A stretch of 41,461 nucleotides of DNA, taken from NCBI GenBank assembly GCA_021205725.1, contig JAJPWY010000054.1, positions 1 through 41,461 on the forward strand, in the 5' to 3' direction. Below the pieces are notes generated by a model. The model saw nothing but the letters and a program-made list of their open reading frames with translations, searched no databases and was not told the DNA's origin. The DNA is from Clostridiales bacterium (GTDB lineage Bacteria > Bacillota > Clostridia > Oscillospirales > Oscillospiraceae). Both the position numbers and the translations under genes were made by a program. The stretch's first letter is position 1, and each line of letters starts with the position of its first letter. Shown here piece by piece: positions 15,541 through 24,234 of the stretch.

Positions 15541-16727
15541 GAGACGGAACCGCCCCCAACTATCAACACACCCTCTTTGCCTGCTGCTTTGGGTACATCA
15601 CCCAGGCCATCGTCAACAGCTTCGCGCCCCTGCTGTTTCTCACCTTCCAGTCGGAGTTCGGCATCCCCCTGGAGCAGATCACCCTGCTGGTGACGCTGAA
15701 CTTCTGCATCCAGCTCACGGTGGACCTGCTGTCGGTGAAGCTGGTGGACAGGATCGGCTATCGTCCCTGCGCCGTGGCCGCCAACCTGTTTGCCGCTCTG
15801 GGCCTGGTGGGGCTGGGGACGCTGCCCTCTCTGCTGCCGGATCCGTATATCGGCCTGCTCTGCTCCGTAGCCCTCTACGCTGTGGGGGGCGGACTGCTGG
15901 AGGTGCTGGTCAGTCCCATCGTAGAGGCCTGCCCCTTTGACAACAAAGCGGGGGTCATGGCAAACCTCCACTCCTTCTACTGCTGGGGCTGTGTGCTGGT
16001 GACCCTGGTCTCCACCGGATTTTTTGCCCTGGCGGGGGTGGGCAACTGGCGCATCTTGGCCTGTCTGTGGGCGGTTTTGCCCCTGGCCAACGCCCTGCTG
16101 TTCACCCGTGTCCCCATCCCCACCCTGGTCCCTGAGGGAAAGGGGATGAGCCTGGGGGAGCTGCTCCGGTCCAAGGTGATCTGGCTGTTCTTCGTGCTGA
16201 TGCTCTGCTCCGGAGCGGCGGAGCAGGCCATGAGCCAGTGGGCCTCCACCTTCGCCGAGGCGGGGCTCCAGGTGTCCAAGACGGTGGGCGACCTGGCGGG
16301 GCCCTGCGCCTTCTCCCTGCTCATGGGGGCCAGCCGGGCCATCTACGGCAAATTCAGCGAAAAGTGGGACCTAGTCCCCTTTATGATGGGTAGCGGCGTG
16401 CTGTGTATCGCCAGCTACCTTCTGGCCACCCTCAGCGGAAACGCGGCGGTGGGACTGGTGGGGTGTGCCCTCTGCGGCTTCTCCGTGGGCATCCTCTGGC
16501 CGGGCACCTTCTCCCTGGTGTCGGCCAGATGTCCCCGGGGCGGCACCGCCATGTTCGCACTGATGGCCCTGGGGGGCGACCTGGGCTGCGGCGGCGGTCC
16601 CACTTTGGTGGGACTGGTCTCCAGCGCCGCCGGCGATCTGAACATCGGCCTGCTGGCGGGGGTGATTTTCCCCGTCGTCCTCATCGCCGGTCTGCTGCTG
16701 GTGCGGCGGACGGAGAGGGTAAAATAG
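15537..16727 (+). CDS. MFS transporter, 396 aa
   Basis: It is a major facilitator protein with about twelve hydrophobic segments and the length usual for the family. The loop after TM2 reads VKLVDRIGYRP, the degenerate GxxxDRxGxR motif. The repeat loop between TM8 and TM9 (GASRAIYGKFSEKWD) matches the second half. The general look (FQSEFGIPLEQITLLVTLNF near the start, GILWPGTFSLVSARCP near the end) is like fucose-permease-type MFS proteins, which often carry sugars, but the substrate cannot be read here. Its start codon overlaps the MoxR stop by 4 bases. It may belong functionally to the MoxR/VWA cluster or simply be co-transcribed. A bidirectional terminator follows at once. Confidence 0.88.
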   Translation: MRDGTAPNYQHTLFACCFGYITQAIVNSFAPLLFLTFQSEFGIPLEQITLLVTLNFCIQLTVDLLSVKLVDRIGYRPCAVAANLFAALGLVGLGTLPSLLPDPYIGLLCSVALYAVGGGLLEVLVSPIVEACPFDNKAGVMANLHSFYCWGCVLVTLVSTGFFALAGVGNWRILACLWAVLPLANALLFTRVPIPTLVPEGKGMSLGELLRSKVIWLFFVLMLCSGAAEQAMSQWASTFAEAGLQVSKTVGDLAGPCAFSLLMGASRAIYGKFSEKWDLVPFMMGSGVLCIASYLLATLSGNAAVGLVGCALCGFSVGILWPGTFSLVSARCPRGGTAMFALMALGGDLGCGGGPTLVGLVSSAAGDLNIGLLAGVIFPVVLIAGLLLVRRTERVK

Positions 16728-16734
16728 CGAAAAA

Positions 16735-16765
16735 AAGACGACCAACCAAATCGGTTGATCGTCTT
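16735..16765. terminator. Bidirectional terminator
   Basis: AAGACGACCAACC and GGTTGATCGTCTT form a 13-bp stem with one mismatch and a 5-base loop. It is flanked by A6 on the left and TTTT on the right, so it can stop both the MFS operon and the convergent minus-strand operon. Confidence 0.88.
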
Positions 16766-16808
16766 TTCACTTGACATCGGATATGAGAGAGGGTGGAGCC
16801 TCTTTGCC

Positions 16809-17483
16809 CTATTCCGTATCGAAATGGATTTGCAGTTTTCTTTGTGCGGTCAAAATCATGCGAACCGCCGCCCCGGTGATGATAAGACAGGCCCCGGCCC
16901 CGGTCATGACGGTCATCGTCCGGAAAAAATCTCCGTCCCCGCCGAACCGCAGTACCATGGCGATCTCCAGAGAGAGCAGAGAGACGATGGCCGATACGAA
17001 GCCGACGATTTTGGAGGCGGAGATCACCGGGTCGTCTGCCTTTCGGTATTTGAACAGATTGCGTATCGCCATCCCCACCCGGTAAAAGGTGTAGGCTGCC
17101 ATGACATAGACCAGATAGCCTGCATAGTTTGACCCCTGATGGTCGAGCACTGCCAGCACCACGATACCGGACAGAATGAAATTCAGCGGTAGCAGCAGAA
17201 TACCGCAGGCGCGGTAGCGTTTCCACCCCATCCGCTGTGATCCGTTTTTGCCGTGAGCCTGGCGCAGCAGGAGCAGCCGGGACAGGGTCAGCAGGATGTA
17301 GTAGCAGCCCAGGGTGACGAACCAGTAGGAACGGTAGTAAAAACCGCAGCCGATCTCCCAGAGGGCATAGAGCAGGTTGAAGGCAAGAGAGCAGCCCAGG
17401 GAGACGGAGACCTTCCACCTGTTGTCTGACAGATACCTGTGGATGACGGGATGGCGGCGGAGCATTTTGTTTGACCGTCTCAT
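16809..17483 (-). CDS. Membrane protein of unknown function, 224 aa
   Basis: The protein has about six hydrophobic helices (for example LGCSLAFNLLYALWEIGCGF, ACGILLLPLNFILSGIVVLA, GYLVYVMAAYTFYRVGMAI, IVGFVSAIVSLLSLEIAMVL) and a short basic N-terminus (MRRSNKMLRRHP). I do not recognise the family. The start ATG at 17481-17483 lies 4 bases after the stop of the TetR gene, with only a weak GGCGGTGA, so translation is probably coupled to it. The TetR neighbour suggests regulation by that protein, possibly as an efflux or stress membrane protein, but nothing in the sequence shows transport. It ends 44 bases before the bidirectional terminator. Confidence 0.75.
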   Translation of the reverse strand: MRRSNKMLRRHPVIHRYLSDNRWKVSVSLGCSLAFNLLYALWEIGCGFYYRSYWFVTLGCYYILLTLSRLLLLRQAHGKNGSQRMGWKRYRACGILLLPLNFILSGIVVLAVLDHQGSNYAGYLVYVMAAYTFYRVGMAIRNLFKYRKADDPVISASKIVGFVSAIVSLLSLEIAMVLRFGGDGDFFRTMTVMTGAGACLIITGAAVRMILTAQRKLQIHFDTE

Positions 17484-17486
17484 CTG

Positions 17487-18065
17487 TCACCGCCGGATGA
17501 CGGTCATGATCACGCTGGCGATGTGTTCGACGGACTCCGCACAGTCTGACAGGAGCCACCGCCGGACGATACCCATAATGCCATTGATATAGAAGGTGAG
17601 CATATATCCACGGTCTGCCTCCGGCACGGCATGACGAGCCAATATCTCATTGAGAATGTCGCTGAATAAAGCGGTGTATGTCCGGTCGGCATGCAGGGCC
17701 TGGGGGCTTTTGAGCACGACCCGGAACACGGCCCTGTGCTCGGAGATATAGGTCAGATATGGCGTCAGATATTCCGGTGTGATCAGAAAAAGCTGCTCCA
17801 GGGGGGCTGTCCTGATGCTCTGCCTGAACTCCGCCGCCGTCTTGTCAAAATATGCGAGGAACTGTTGATTCATCTGCTCCACACACTCGTTGAGCAGATC
17901 TCCCACCGTCTCGTAGTGGAGATAGAAGGTGGAGCGGCTGACGCCCGCCCTCTGGCAGATCTCCTTGACGGTGATGTATTCAAAGTCCTTTTGCTCCATC
18001 AGCTCCAGAAAGGCCTCATCCATTCTGCGGGCGGTGTTGAAGTATTTGCTCTCAGACCTGGTCAT
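17487..18065 (-). CDS. TetR/AcrR family regulator, 192 aa
   Basis: The N-terminal 60 residues are a TetR DNA-binding domain: ARRMDEAFLELMEQKDFEYI, then the helix-turn-helix VKEICQRAGVSRSTFYLHYETVGDLL. The rest is helical, with the C-terminal YMLTFYINGIMGIVRRWL pattern typical of TetR_C_8 (DhaS-like) proteins. I start it at the ATG at 18063-18065, with AGGAGG 8 bases upstream; the GTG at 18074 would sit on that site. It lies in the middle of a three-gene minus-strand operon with two membrane proteins, which it probably controls. Ligand unknown. Confidence 0.9.
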   Translation of the reverse strand: MTRSESKYFNTARRMDEAFLELMEQKDFEYITVKEICQRAGVSRSTFYLHYETVGDLLNECVEQMNQQFLAYFDKTAAEFRQSIRTAPLEQLFLITPEYLTPYLTYISEHRAVFRVVLKSPQALHADRTYTALFSDILNEILARHAVPEADRGYMLTFYINGIMGIVRRWLLSDCAESVEHIASVIMTVIRR

Positions 18066-18095
18066 CCGACTCACCTCCTGCCCTTGACGGGACGC

Positions 18096-18449
18096 TCAGC
18101 TCTCGCTGATCTCCTTTGCAAGCTCCATGATCTCAAAGGCGTACTTCCTTTTGCCCCGCTCCCGGAGGGCCCGGTAGATGGGAAAGTTGACGCCCATGCC
18201 GATAAAGCCGATGATGCCCACGACGATACCTGCCACCATTGTGGCTGGCTCCTCCGGGCCGATCACCTGCAGGGAGAGGCACATCCCGAAGCCTGCGACC
18301 AGGGTGGAGAGGATGCCGAAGCAGTACCCGAATACATCCGCCGGTAGCTTTGCCTTCCTGTCCAGCTTTTTCAGGGCGACGACCTTGGACGTATCCTTGG
18401 GGGCATACTCGTTGGCGATGTTCTCTGCGAAGATTTTATCTGTGTTCAT
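18096..18449 (-). CDS. Small membrane protein, 117 aa
   Basis: First gene of the minus-strand operon. It has a polar, charged N-terminus of about 38 residues (KDTSKVVALKKLDRKAKLP), two hydrophobic helices (VFGYCFGILSTLVAGFGMCL and TMVAGIVVGIIGFIGMGV), then a positively charged end (RALRERGKRKYAFEIMELAK). By the positive-inside rule both ends should be cytoplasmic. Similar small proteins occur beside TetR regulators in Clostridia, but I know no established function. The ATG at 18447-18449 follows AAGGAGGTTTTCCCC. Confidence 0.78.
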   Translation of the reverse strand: MNTDKIFAENIANEYAPKDTSKVVALKKLDRKAKLPADVFGYCFGILSTLVAGFGMCLSLQVIGPEEPATMVAGIVVGIIGFIGMGVNFPIYRALRERGKRKYAFEIMELAKEISES

Positions 18450-18479
18450 GGGGAAAACCTCCTTGGTGTTGATGTGCCC

Positions 18480-18508
18480 ATTATAAGGGCTTCAACGGCA
18501 AAATGGAA
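18480..18508 (-). promoter_or_regulatory. Promoter of the TetR operon
   Basis: Minus strand: a perfect TATAAT (18485-18480) with a weak TTCCAT 17 bases upstream (18508-18503). It lies 31 bases before the first start codon. The weak -35 leaves room for regulation; no clear TetR palindrome was seen. Confidence 0.5.
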
Positions 18509-18636
18509 CGACACGGGAGGGGAGAAATGTCGTTTTCAAACGCCGTGATACCGCAAAATTGTGGAATACGGCTGAAAAAAGAGAGAAAAATCCCTTCTGA
18601 CCGGCAGCTGAAAAGGTTTCCTGTTACTTTTTGTAA

Positions 18637-18664
18637 TTGCAATTTCTTACAGATTCATTACAAT
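18637..18664 (+). promoter_or_regulatory. Promoter of the anchored exported protein gene
   Basis: TTGCAA (18637-18642), 16-base spacer, TACAAT (18659-18664), in an AT-rich stretch 50 bases before the start codon at 18715. Confidence 0.5.
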
Positions 18665-18714
18665 ATCATTTGACAGTAGTTTGCGCCGATCTGCGGCAAA
18701 AGGAGGTGCGTCCC

Positions 18715-19332
18715 ATGGTCAGGCGTTCCACAGCGGTTTTGCTGTCCGTTCTCTTTCTCATCCTCGGCCTGGCCGGGGGATTTGCCGTCAGCCGGGCGAT
18801 CTCCCCCAGAGACGCCGCCATCCTCTCCAATCAGGAGGAGGGGGACACCGCCTCCCTGGTGTCCTGCGCCGTGGAGACCGCCGAGGCCCTCCGGAACGGG
18901 GACTTTGAGACGCTGGCGGAATATATCCACCCGGAAAAGGGAGTTACCTTTACCCCCAATACCACAGTGGACACCGCCTCCAACCTGAACTTTTTGCCGG
19001 ACGCCCTTGTAGAGGCCAGCGAGTCGACGGCCACCTACCTCTGGGGCACCACCACCGACACTGCCTCTCCCATCAATCTGACGGTGACGGACTACTTCGC
19101 CTCCTACGTCTGGGAGCGGGACTATCTGTCCTCCCCCCGCATCAGCGTGGACAGCAGCCAGGTGGCGGGAAACGGCCTGGAAAACGTTACGGAGATTTAC
19201 CCGGATGCGCGGTACGTGGAGTTCTATGCCACCGATGGGGAGAGCAACTGGTCCACTCTGAAGCTGGTCTTTGAGTGGGACAGCGGCGCCTGGTATCTGG
19301 TGGGCGTCGTCCACAGCGGCTGGGTGGAGTGA
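18715..19332 (+). CDS. Exported, N-terminally anchored protein of unknown function, 205 aa
   Basis: Starts at the ATG at 18715 after AAAAGGAGGTG; an upstream in-frame ATG at 18637 lies in the promoter. Residues about 6-28 (TAVLLSVLFLILGLAGGFAV) are an uncleaved signal-anchor or signal peptide with no lipobox Cys. The mature part has SCAVETAEALRNGDFETLAEYIHPEKGVTF and ends with LVFEWDSGAWYLVGVVHSGW. This is the pattern of extracytoplasmic proteins with an NTF2/DUF4878-like fold in Clostridia, where a hydrophobic end strand describes the effect of a load or ligand, but the similarity is only an impression. No catalytic motif seen. The next gene starts 42 bases later in the same direction. Confidence 0.8.
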   Translation: MVRRSTAVLLSVLFLILGLAGGFAVSRAISPRDAAILSNQEEGDTASLVSCAVETAEALRNGDFETLAEYIHPEKGVTFTPNTTVDTASNLNFLPDALVEASESTATYLWGTTTDTASPINLTVTDYFASYVWERDYLSSPRISVDSSQVAGNGLENVTEIYPDARYVEFYATDGESNWSTLKLVFEWDSGAWYLVGVVHSGWVE

Positions 19333-19374
19333 CTGTTGGTGGTTAGTGGTTAGTGACTAGAGAAGGAGACGACG

Positions 19375-19755
19375 ATGGAATCATTGACCCAATTGCTCCG
19401 GCGCTATCAGCGCAAACCGGAGCAGTCCCTGGCGGCCCAGATCATGTCACAGCTGGCGGCAGGTGAGCTCTATGTCCCCGTCCAGGCGGCCTCCGGCGGC
19501 CAGGGGTTCTGCCCGGACACCATCCCCGGCCCGGAGAACGCCGTTCTGTTCCCGGCCTTTTCCGCCCAGACCCAGATTGCCAACGAGTACGGGGAGCGGT
19601 TCGCTTTCCTGCATCTGGCGACTCCTGCCTTTGCCGCCGCCTGTCTGAACGACCCCCGATGCGGCGGAGTGGTGATCGACCCCTTTACGGCGAAGTTTTT
19701 CCTCCCACCGGAGGCCCTCCGGGAGTTGGCCGGGGGAGGGGGAGCGGCCCGGTAA
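19375..19755 (+). CDS. SseB-family N-terminal domain protein, 126 aa
   Basis: The layout matches the SseB N-terminal domain: an N-terminal helix (LTQLLRRYQRKPEQS), an ELYVPVQ strand, a centre with LFPAFSAQTQIANEYGE (the usual form is a Phe-x-Ala-Phe-Thr-like strand followed by a helix), and the end GGVVIDPFTAKFFLPPEALREL. Proteins of this family in Firmicutes are small cytoplasmic proteins of unknown role; only the SseB of Salmonella itself has a virulence function, which should not be carried over. The start has AGAAGGAGA upstream. It is likely co-transcribed with the preceding exported protein. Confidence 0.78.
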   Translation: MESLTQLLRRYQRKPEQSLAAQIMSQLAAGELYVPVQAASGGQGFCPDTIPGPENAVLFPAFSAQTQIANEYGERFAFLHLATPAFAAACLNDPRCGGVVIDPFTAKFFLPPEALRELAGGGGAAR

Positions 19756-19830
19756 GAACGGCTATTTCCCCAATCCGGGGAGAGAAAACCGGCTCCATTC
19801 CCGGCTTTTTCACGAAAAAGGTTCCGGCTC

Positions 19831-19859
19831 TTGTGTTTTTGAACGGATGCTGTTATATT
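19831..19859 (+). promoter_or_regulatory. Promoter of the aconitase-family gene
   Basis: TTGTGT (19831-19836), 17-base spacer, TATATT (19854-19859). It leaves a leader of about 110 bases before the start at 19977. The leader contains the inverted pair TTTTCAG/CTGAAAA (about 19861-19902) and a GC-rich GACGGCGACGGGGCCGTC stretch. Confidence 0.5.
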
Positions 19860-19976
19860 ATTTTCAGTCGCCTGTGCTGTATGGGCGGCTGAGCTGAAAA
19901 ATGTGGCGTAGAGCAGGGAGACGGCGACGGGGCCGTCCCGCCCCTCTGCGTCTTTGTTTGAACTGGAGGTATCCCC

Positions 19977-22217
19977 ATGATCAACGTACTGAGCTCCGGC
20001 GCATACTTTACCGGCGGCACCTTCGTCCCCCTCAGCGAGGGGGCGGAGCTGTATCCCGTGGAGGAGGCCAAAAAGAAGACCATCTCCTACGGCATCCTCA
20101 GCAGCCACAACACCTCCCCGGACATGGAGGAGCTGAAGATCAAATTCGACGCCATGGCCTCCCATGACATCACCTATGTGGGCATTATCCAGACTGCCCG
20201 GGCCTCCGGGCTGGAGCGGTTCCCCCTGCCCTATGTGCTGACCAACTGCCACAACTCCCTGTGCGCCGTGGGCGGCACCATCAACGAGGACGACCACGTG
20301 TTCGGCCTCTCCGCCGCCAAAAAGTACGGCGGCGAGTTCGTCCCCGCCCACCAGGCGGTCATCCACTCCTATATGCGGGAGCGGTACGCCGGCAGCGGCA
20401 AGATGATCCTCGGCTCCGACTCCCACACCCGCTACGGCGCCTTCGGCACCATGGCCATCGGCGAGGGCGGCCCGGAGCTGGTGAAGCAGCTGCTGAACAA
20501 GACCTATGACATCTCCTATCCCCGTGTGGTGGCCGTCTACCTCACCGGTGCGCCCCGGCCGGGGGTGGGCCCTCAGGACGTGGCCCTGGCCATTATCGGC
20601 AAGACCTTCACCAAGGGCGTGGTGAAAAACGCTGTCATGGAGTTCTTTGGCCCCGGTGTGGCCAGCCTCTCCATGGACTACCGCTGCGGCATCGACGTGA
20701 TGACCACCGAGACCTCCTGCCTCTCCTCCGTCTGGGCCACCGACGAGACCACCCGGGACTATCTCACCCTCCTGGGCCGGGGCGGGGACTACCGCCGCCT
20801 GATGCCGGGGGAGGGCGCCTATTACGACGACGTGATTTTGGTGGATCTGAGCCTGGTGGAGCCCATGATCGCCCTGCCCTTCCACCCCTCCAACGCCTAC
20901 ACCATCAAGCAGTTCAAGGCCAACATGACCGACATCCTGGCAGAGACGGAGGAGACCGCCCGCCGCCAGCTGGGGATGGACAAGGTGCCCTCCCTGCTGA
21001 GCAAGGTGAAGGACGGGAAATTCTACGTGGATCAGGCGGTCATCGCCGGCTGCTCCGGCGGCACCTATCAGAACCTGCTCCGGGCCTCGGAGATTTTGAA
21101 GGGCAGCTCCATCGGCAGCCAGTCCTTCTGGCTCTCCTGCTACCCCGGCTCCATGCCCATCTTCCAGGAGCTGACCCGTCAGGGGGCCATCTCCGACCTG
21201 ATGGCCGCCGGGGCCTCCATCCGGTCCTGCTTCTGCGGCCCCTGCTTCGGCGCAGGCGACGTGCCCGCCAACGGCGGCTTCTCCATCCGTCACTCCACCC
21301 GGAACTTCCCCAACCGGGAGGGCTCCAAGCCCGGCAACGGCCAGCTGTCCTATGTGGCCCTGATGGACGCCCGCTCCATCGCCGCCACCGCCCTGAACGG
21401 CGGCGTGCTCACCTCCGCCTTCGAGCTGGACAGCATCCCGGAGGATAAGCCGGACGAGAGCTATCACTACGACGACTCCGCCTACAAGAGCCGGGTCTAC
21501 TTCGGTGTGGGCAACCCCCAGCCGGAGACGGAGCTGGTCTTTGGCCCCAACATCACCGACTGGCCCGCCCAGATCGCCATGCCGGAGAACCTGATGCTCA
21601 CCGTGGCCTCCGCCATCTATGACCCGGTGACCACCACCGACGAGCTCATCCCCTCCGGGGAGACCTCCTCCTACCGCTCCAACCCCCTGGGCCTGGCGGA
21701 GTTTGCCCTGAGCCGGAAGGATCCCGCCTATGTGGGCCGGGCCAAGGCCATCCAGAAGGTGGAGAAGCAGCGTCAGGCGGGCAAGTCCACCGCCAAGGTG
21801 AAGGAGGCCCTGGACGGCTGCGACCCGGAGACCACCGGCCTGGGCTCTCTGGTCATGGCCCTCAAGCCCGGCGACGGCTCCGCTCGGGAGCAGGCCGCCT
21901 CCTGCCAGCGGGTGCTGGGGGGCGTGGCCAACCTGGCCGCCGAGTACGCCACCAAGCGTTACCGCTCCAACGTGGTCAACTGGGGCATGCTGCCCTTTAT
22001 CGTGGACGGTCTGGCGGAGCTGAACATCCAGCCCGGCGACCGGCTGTACATCCCCGGCATCAAGGCCCTGCTGGAAGGGGACGGGGAGGAGATCGAGGCG
22101 ACCCTTTACCAGAAGGAGGGCGAGAAAACCGTCACCCTCCGACTCCCCGGCATGACCCGGGAGGAGCGGGACATCGTCCTGGCCGGGTGCCTCATCAACT
22201 ACTACGCCAAGGCGTAA
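19977..22217 (+). CDS. Aconitase-family hydratase, YbhJ-like, 746 aa
   Basis: A single-chain aconitase-superfamily protein. Substrate-domain motifs are present: GSDSHTRYG near residue 145, and the three expected iron-sulfur cysteines, Cys359 in AGCSGGTY and Cys420/Cys423 in CFCGPCFG, equivalent to the C...CxxC spacing of aconitase. The C-terminal swivel domain starts near 600 ([13 protein letters not shown]). Length and overall look fit the E. coli YbhJ-type predicted hydratases rather than AcnA/AcnB or the two-subunit LeuCD enzymes. The substrate is unknown, and GCSGG in place of the usual GCTN/SCTN suggests it is not citrate. The start follows CTGGAGGTATCCCC. Monocistronic, with its own promoter and terminator. 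Confidence 0.88.
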   Translation: MINVLSSGAYFTGGTFVPLSEGAELYPVEEAKKKTISYGILSSHNTSPDMEELKIKFDAMASHDITYVGIIQTARASGLERFPLPYVLTNCHNSLCAVGGTINEDDHVFGLSAAKKYGGEFVPAHQAVIHSYMRERYAGSGKMILGSDSHTRYGAFGTMAIGEGGPELVKQLLNKTYDISYPRVVAVYLTGAPRPGVGPQDVALAIIGKTFTKGVVKNAVMEFFGPGVASLSMDYRCGIDVMTTETSCLSSVWATDETTRDYLTLLGRGGDYRRLMPGEGAYYDDVILVDLSLVEPMIALPFHPSNAYTIKQFKANMTDILAETEETARRQLGMDKVPSLLSKVKDGKFYVDQAVIAGCSGGTYQNLLRASEILKGSSIGSQSFWLSCYPGSMPIFQELTRQGAISDLMAAGASIRSCFCGPCFGAGDVPANGGFSIRHSTRNFPNREGSKPGNGQLSYVALMDARSIAATALNGGVLTSAFELDSIPEDKPDESYHYDDSAYKSRVYFGVGNPQPETELVFGPNITDWPAQIAMPENLMLTVASAIYDPVTTTDELIPSGETSSYRSNPLGLAEFALSRKDPAYVGRAKAIQKVEKQRQAGKSTAKVKEALDGCDPETTGLGSLVMALKPGDGSAREQAASCQRVLGGVANLAAEYATKRYRSNVVNWGMLPFIVDGLAELNIQPGDRLYIPGIKALLEGDGEEIEATLYQKEGEKTVTLRLPGMTREERDIVLAGCLINYYAKA

Positions 22218-22241
22218 GCAAAAAACGAAATACAGCGACCT

Positions 22242-22278
22242 GCGGCGCAGCTCCTTCGACGGGGCTGCGCCGCTTTTT
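22242..22278 (+). terminator. Rho-independent terminator
   Basis: GCGGCGCAGC (22242-22251) and GCTGCGCCGC (22264-22273) form a perfect 10-bp stem followed by TTTTT. It closes the aconitase-family gene. Confidence 0.92.
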
Positions 22279-22370
22279 GGCTCCCCTGAAAGGGGAGCTG
22301 TCGCCGTAAGGCGACTGAGGGGTGCAGCACGCACTTCCATTTAACAGAAGCCTCCCGGCGAACTCGTAGA
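22279..22370. repeat. Dispersed double-hairpin repeat, copy 3
   Basis: GGCTCCCCTGAAAGGGGAG, then GTCGCC-GTAA-GGCGAC, TGAGGGGTGCAGCA and a tail ending CCCGGCGAACTCGTAG. It is nearly identical to copy 1 over the first 50 bases, apart from the paired stem change. It follows the terminator directly, where such elements typically sit. Confidence 0.88.
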
Positions 22371-22529
22371 AAGACCTTTATCTGTCGGGCAAAACTTCCC
22401 CCCAAAAGGAGGCAATATCCCCCTCTGAAACCCTCCCCCGCTTTACTTGCAAAATGCGGTGAAGTGAAGTATAATCTCCCTATCATGTGCCGCCGAACGG
22501 GCGGCAGACCACTGATGGAGGGAATCAAA

Positions 22530-24233
22530 TTGAAATTTTCGGAAATGCCCTATGAGCGCCCGAACCTGGAGGCGCTGAAACAGGAGCAGGCGGCCCTGAC
22601 AGAGCGGCTGAAGCAGGCGAAGAACTACGAGACGGCGAAGCAGGTCTTTCTGGAGAACGAGACGATGACAAAGCACGTCGCTACCCAGGCGACCCTGGCC
22701 AGCATCCGCCACTCCATCGACACCCGGGACGCTTTTTACGACGGGGAGGAGAAGTTCTGGAACGCCGCCATGCCGGAGCTCCAGGCGGTGAGCCAGGAGT
22801 GGACGATGGCTATGCTGTCCAGTCCCTTCCGGGCGGACTTCGCCGCAGAGTACGGCGAGCTGATGTTCACCAACGCCGAAATTCAGCTCAAGTCCTTCTC
22901 ACCGGAGATCGTCCCTGAATTGCAGCAGGAGAACGATCTGACCCAGGAATACGAAAAGCTGCTGGCCTCCGCCCAGATCCCCTTTGAGGGGGGCGTGTAC
23001 ACCCTGAGCCAGATGACCCCCTTCAAGAGCGACCCGGACGATGACCGCCGTCTGGCCGCCTGGAAAGCGGAGGGCCGGTGGTACAAGGAGCACCAGGCCC
23101 AGATGGACGACATCTATGACAAGCTCGTTCATCTCCGGGACACCATGGGCAAAAAGATGGGCTACGAGGGCTACACCACCCTGGGCTATTACCGCATGGG
23201 CCGCAACTGCTACACCAAGGAGGACGTGGAGAAATTCCGGGCCGCCGTGGTCAAGTACCTGGTGCCTGTAGCGGACAGCATTTACCAGGAGCAGGCAAAG
23301 CGGCTGGGGAAGGAATACCCCATGAGCTTTGCGGACAACGAGCTGGAGTTCCGCTCCGGCAACCCCCGGCCCCAGGGGTCGGCGGAGGACATCCTGGCCC
23401 AGGGCAAAAAGTTCTACGACGAGCTGAGCCCGGAGACCAGCGAGTTCTTCAACACCATGCTGGACGGGGAGCTGCTGGACGTACTCAGCACCGAGGGCAA
23501 GGCCGGGGGCGGTTACTGCACCAGCATCCCGGACTATGAGGTGCCCTTCATCTTCGCCAACTTCAACGGCACCCAGGGGGACGTGGAGGTGGTCACCCAC
23601 GAGGCGGGCCACGCCTTTGCCGGGTATTTGAACCGGAAGCGGGTTCCCATGTCCTACGGCTGGCCCAGTATGGAGGCCTGCGAGGTTCACTCCATGTCCA
23701 TGGAGTTCTTCGCCTGGCCCTGGGCAGAGGGCTTCTTCGGGAAGGACACCCGGAAGTTCTACTACAGCCATCTGGCCAGCGCCCTGACCTTCATCCCCTA
23801 CGGCACCATGGTGGACCACTTCCAGCACATCGTCTACGAGCAGCCGGACCTGACCCCCGCCCAGCGGCATGGGGTGTGGAAGGAGCTGCTGGGGGTCTAT
23901 ATGCCCTGGATGCGGCTGGACGGCGACATCCCCTTCTATGCCGAGGGCGAGGGCTGGCAGCGGCAGCACCACATCTATTCCTCCCCCTTCTACTATATCG
24001 ACTACTGCCTGGCCCAGACGGTGTCCCTCCAGTTCTGGGCCATGATCCAGAAGGATCTGCCCGACGCCTGGCAGCACTATATGGCCTACGCCGTCCAGGG
24101 AGGCAGCGCCACCTTCACCGACCTGCTGAAAAACGCCGGACTGGAGAGCCCCTTTGAGGAGAGCTGCCTCCGTGGGGTGTGCCAGGCCGCCCGGGAGTGG
24201 CTGGCAAACTTTGACCTGACGGGCATCGACTGA
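22530..24233 (+). CDS. M3 family oligoendopeptidase, 567 aa
   Basis: Zinc metallopeptidase that trims oligopeptides in the cytoplasm. The active-site motif HEAGH lies at residues 357-361 (His357, Glu358, His361) inside VVTHEAGHAFAGYL. The third ligand is probably the Glu in ACEVHSMSMEF (Glu385), 28 residues after the first His as in thimet-type enzymes. The length matches the family. I choose the TTG at 22530, which gives the usual family start (MKFSEMPYERPNLEALK) and has GGAGGG 7 bases upstream; the ATG at 22515 lacks a ribosome site. No signal peptide. The oligopeptide transporter operon begins about 570 bases downstream, so uptake and digestion are encoded side by side. Confidence 0.93.
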   Translation: MKFSEMPYERPNLEALKQEQAALTERLKQAKNYETAKQVFLENETMTKHVATQATLASIRHSIDTRDAFYDGEEKFWNAAMPELQAVSQEWTMAMLSSPFRADFAAEYGELMFTNAEIQLKSFSPEIVPELQQENDLTQEYEKLLASAQIPFEGGVYTLSQMTPFKSDPDDDRRLAAWKAEGRWYKEHQAQMDDIYDKLVHLRDTMGKKMGYEGYTTLGYYRMGRNCYTKEDVEKFRAAVVKYLVPVADSIYQEQAKRLGKEYPMSFADNELEFRSGNPRPQGSAEDILAQGKKFYDELSPETSEFFNTMLDGELLDVLSTEGKAGGGYCTSIPDYEVPFIFANFNGTQGDVEVVTHEAGHAFAGYLNRKRVPMSYGWPSMEACEVHSMSMEFFAWPWAEGFFGKDTRKFYYSHLASALTFIPYGTMVDHFQHIVYEQPDLTPAQRHGVWKELLGVYMPWMRLDGDIPFYAEGEGWQRQHHIYSSPFYYIDYCLAQTVSLQFWAMIQKDLPDAWQHYMAYAVQGGSATFTDLLKNAGLESPFEESCLRGVCQAAREWLANFDLTGID

Positions 24234-24234
24234 C

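Noticed and set aside
19470-22340. Long minus-strand open frame (956 codons) opposite the aconitase-family gene
   Set aside because: It lies on the complement of a well-supported gene, is rich in Gly/His/Val as expected of such antisense frames in GC-rich DNA, and has no ribosome site. Its first residues translate the dispersed repeat.
22464-22529. Longer N-terminus of the M3 peptidase from the frame start at 22464 or the ATG at 22515
   Set aside because: These starts lack a ribosome site and give an unusual N-terminus; the TTG at 22530 has GGAGGG at the right distance and the family's normal beginning.
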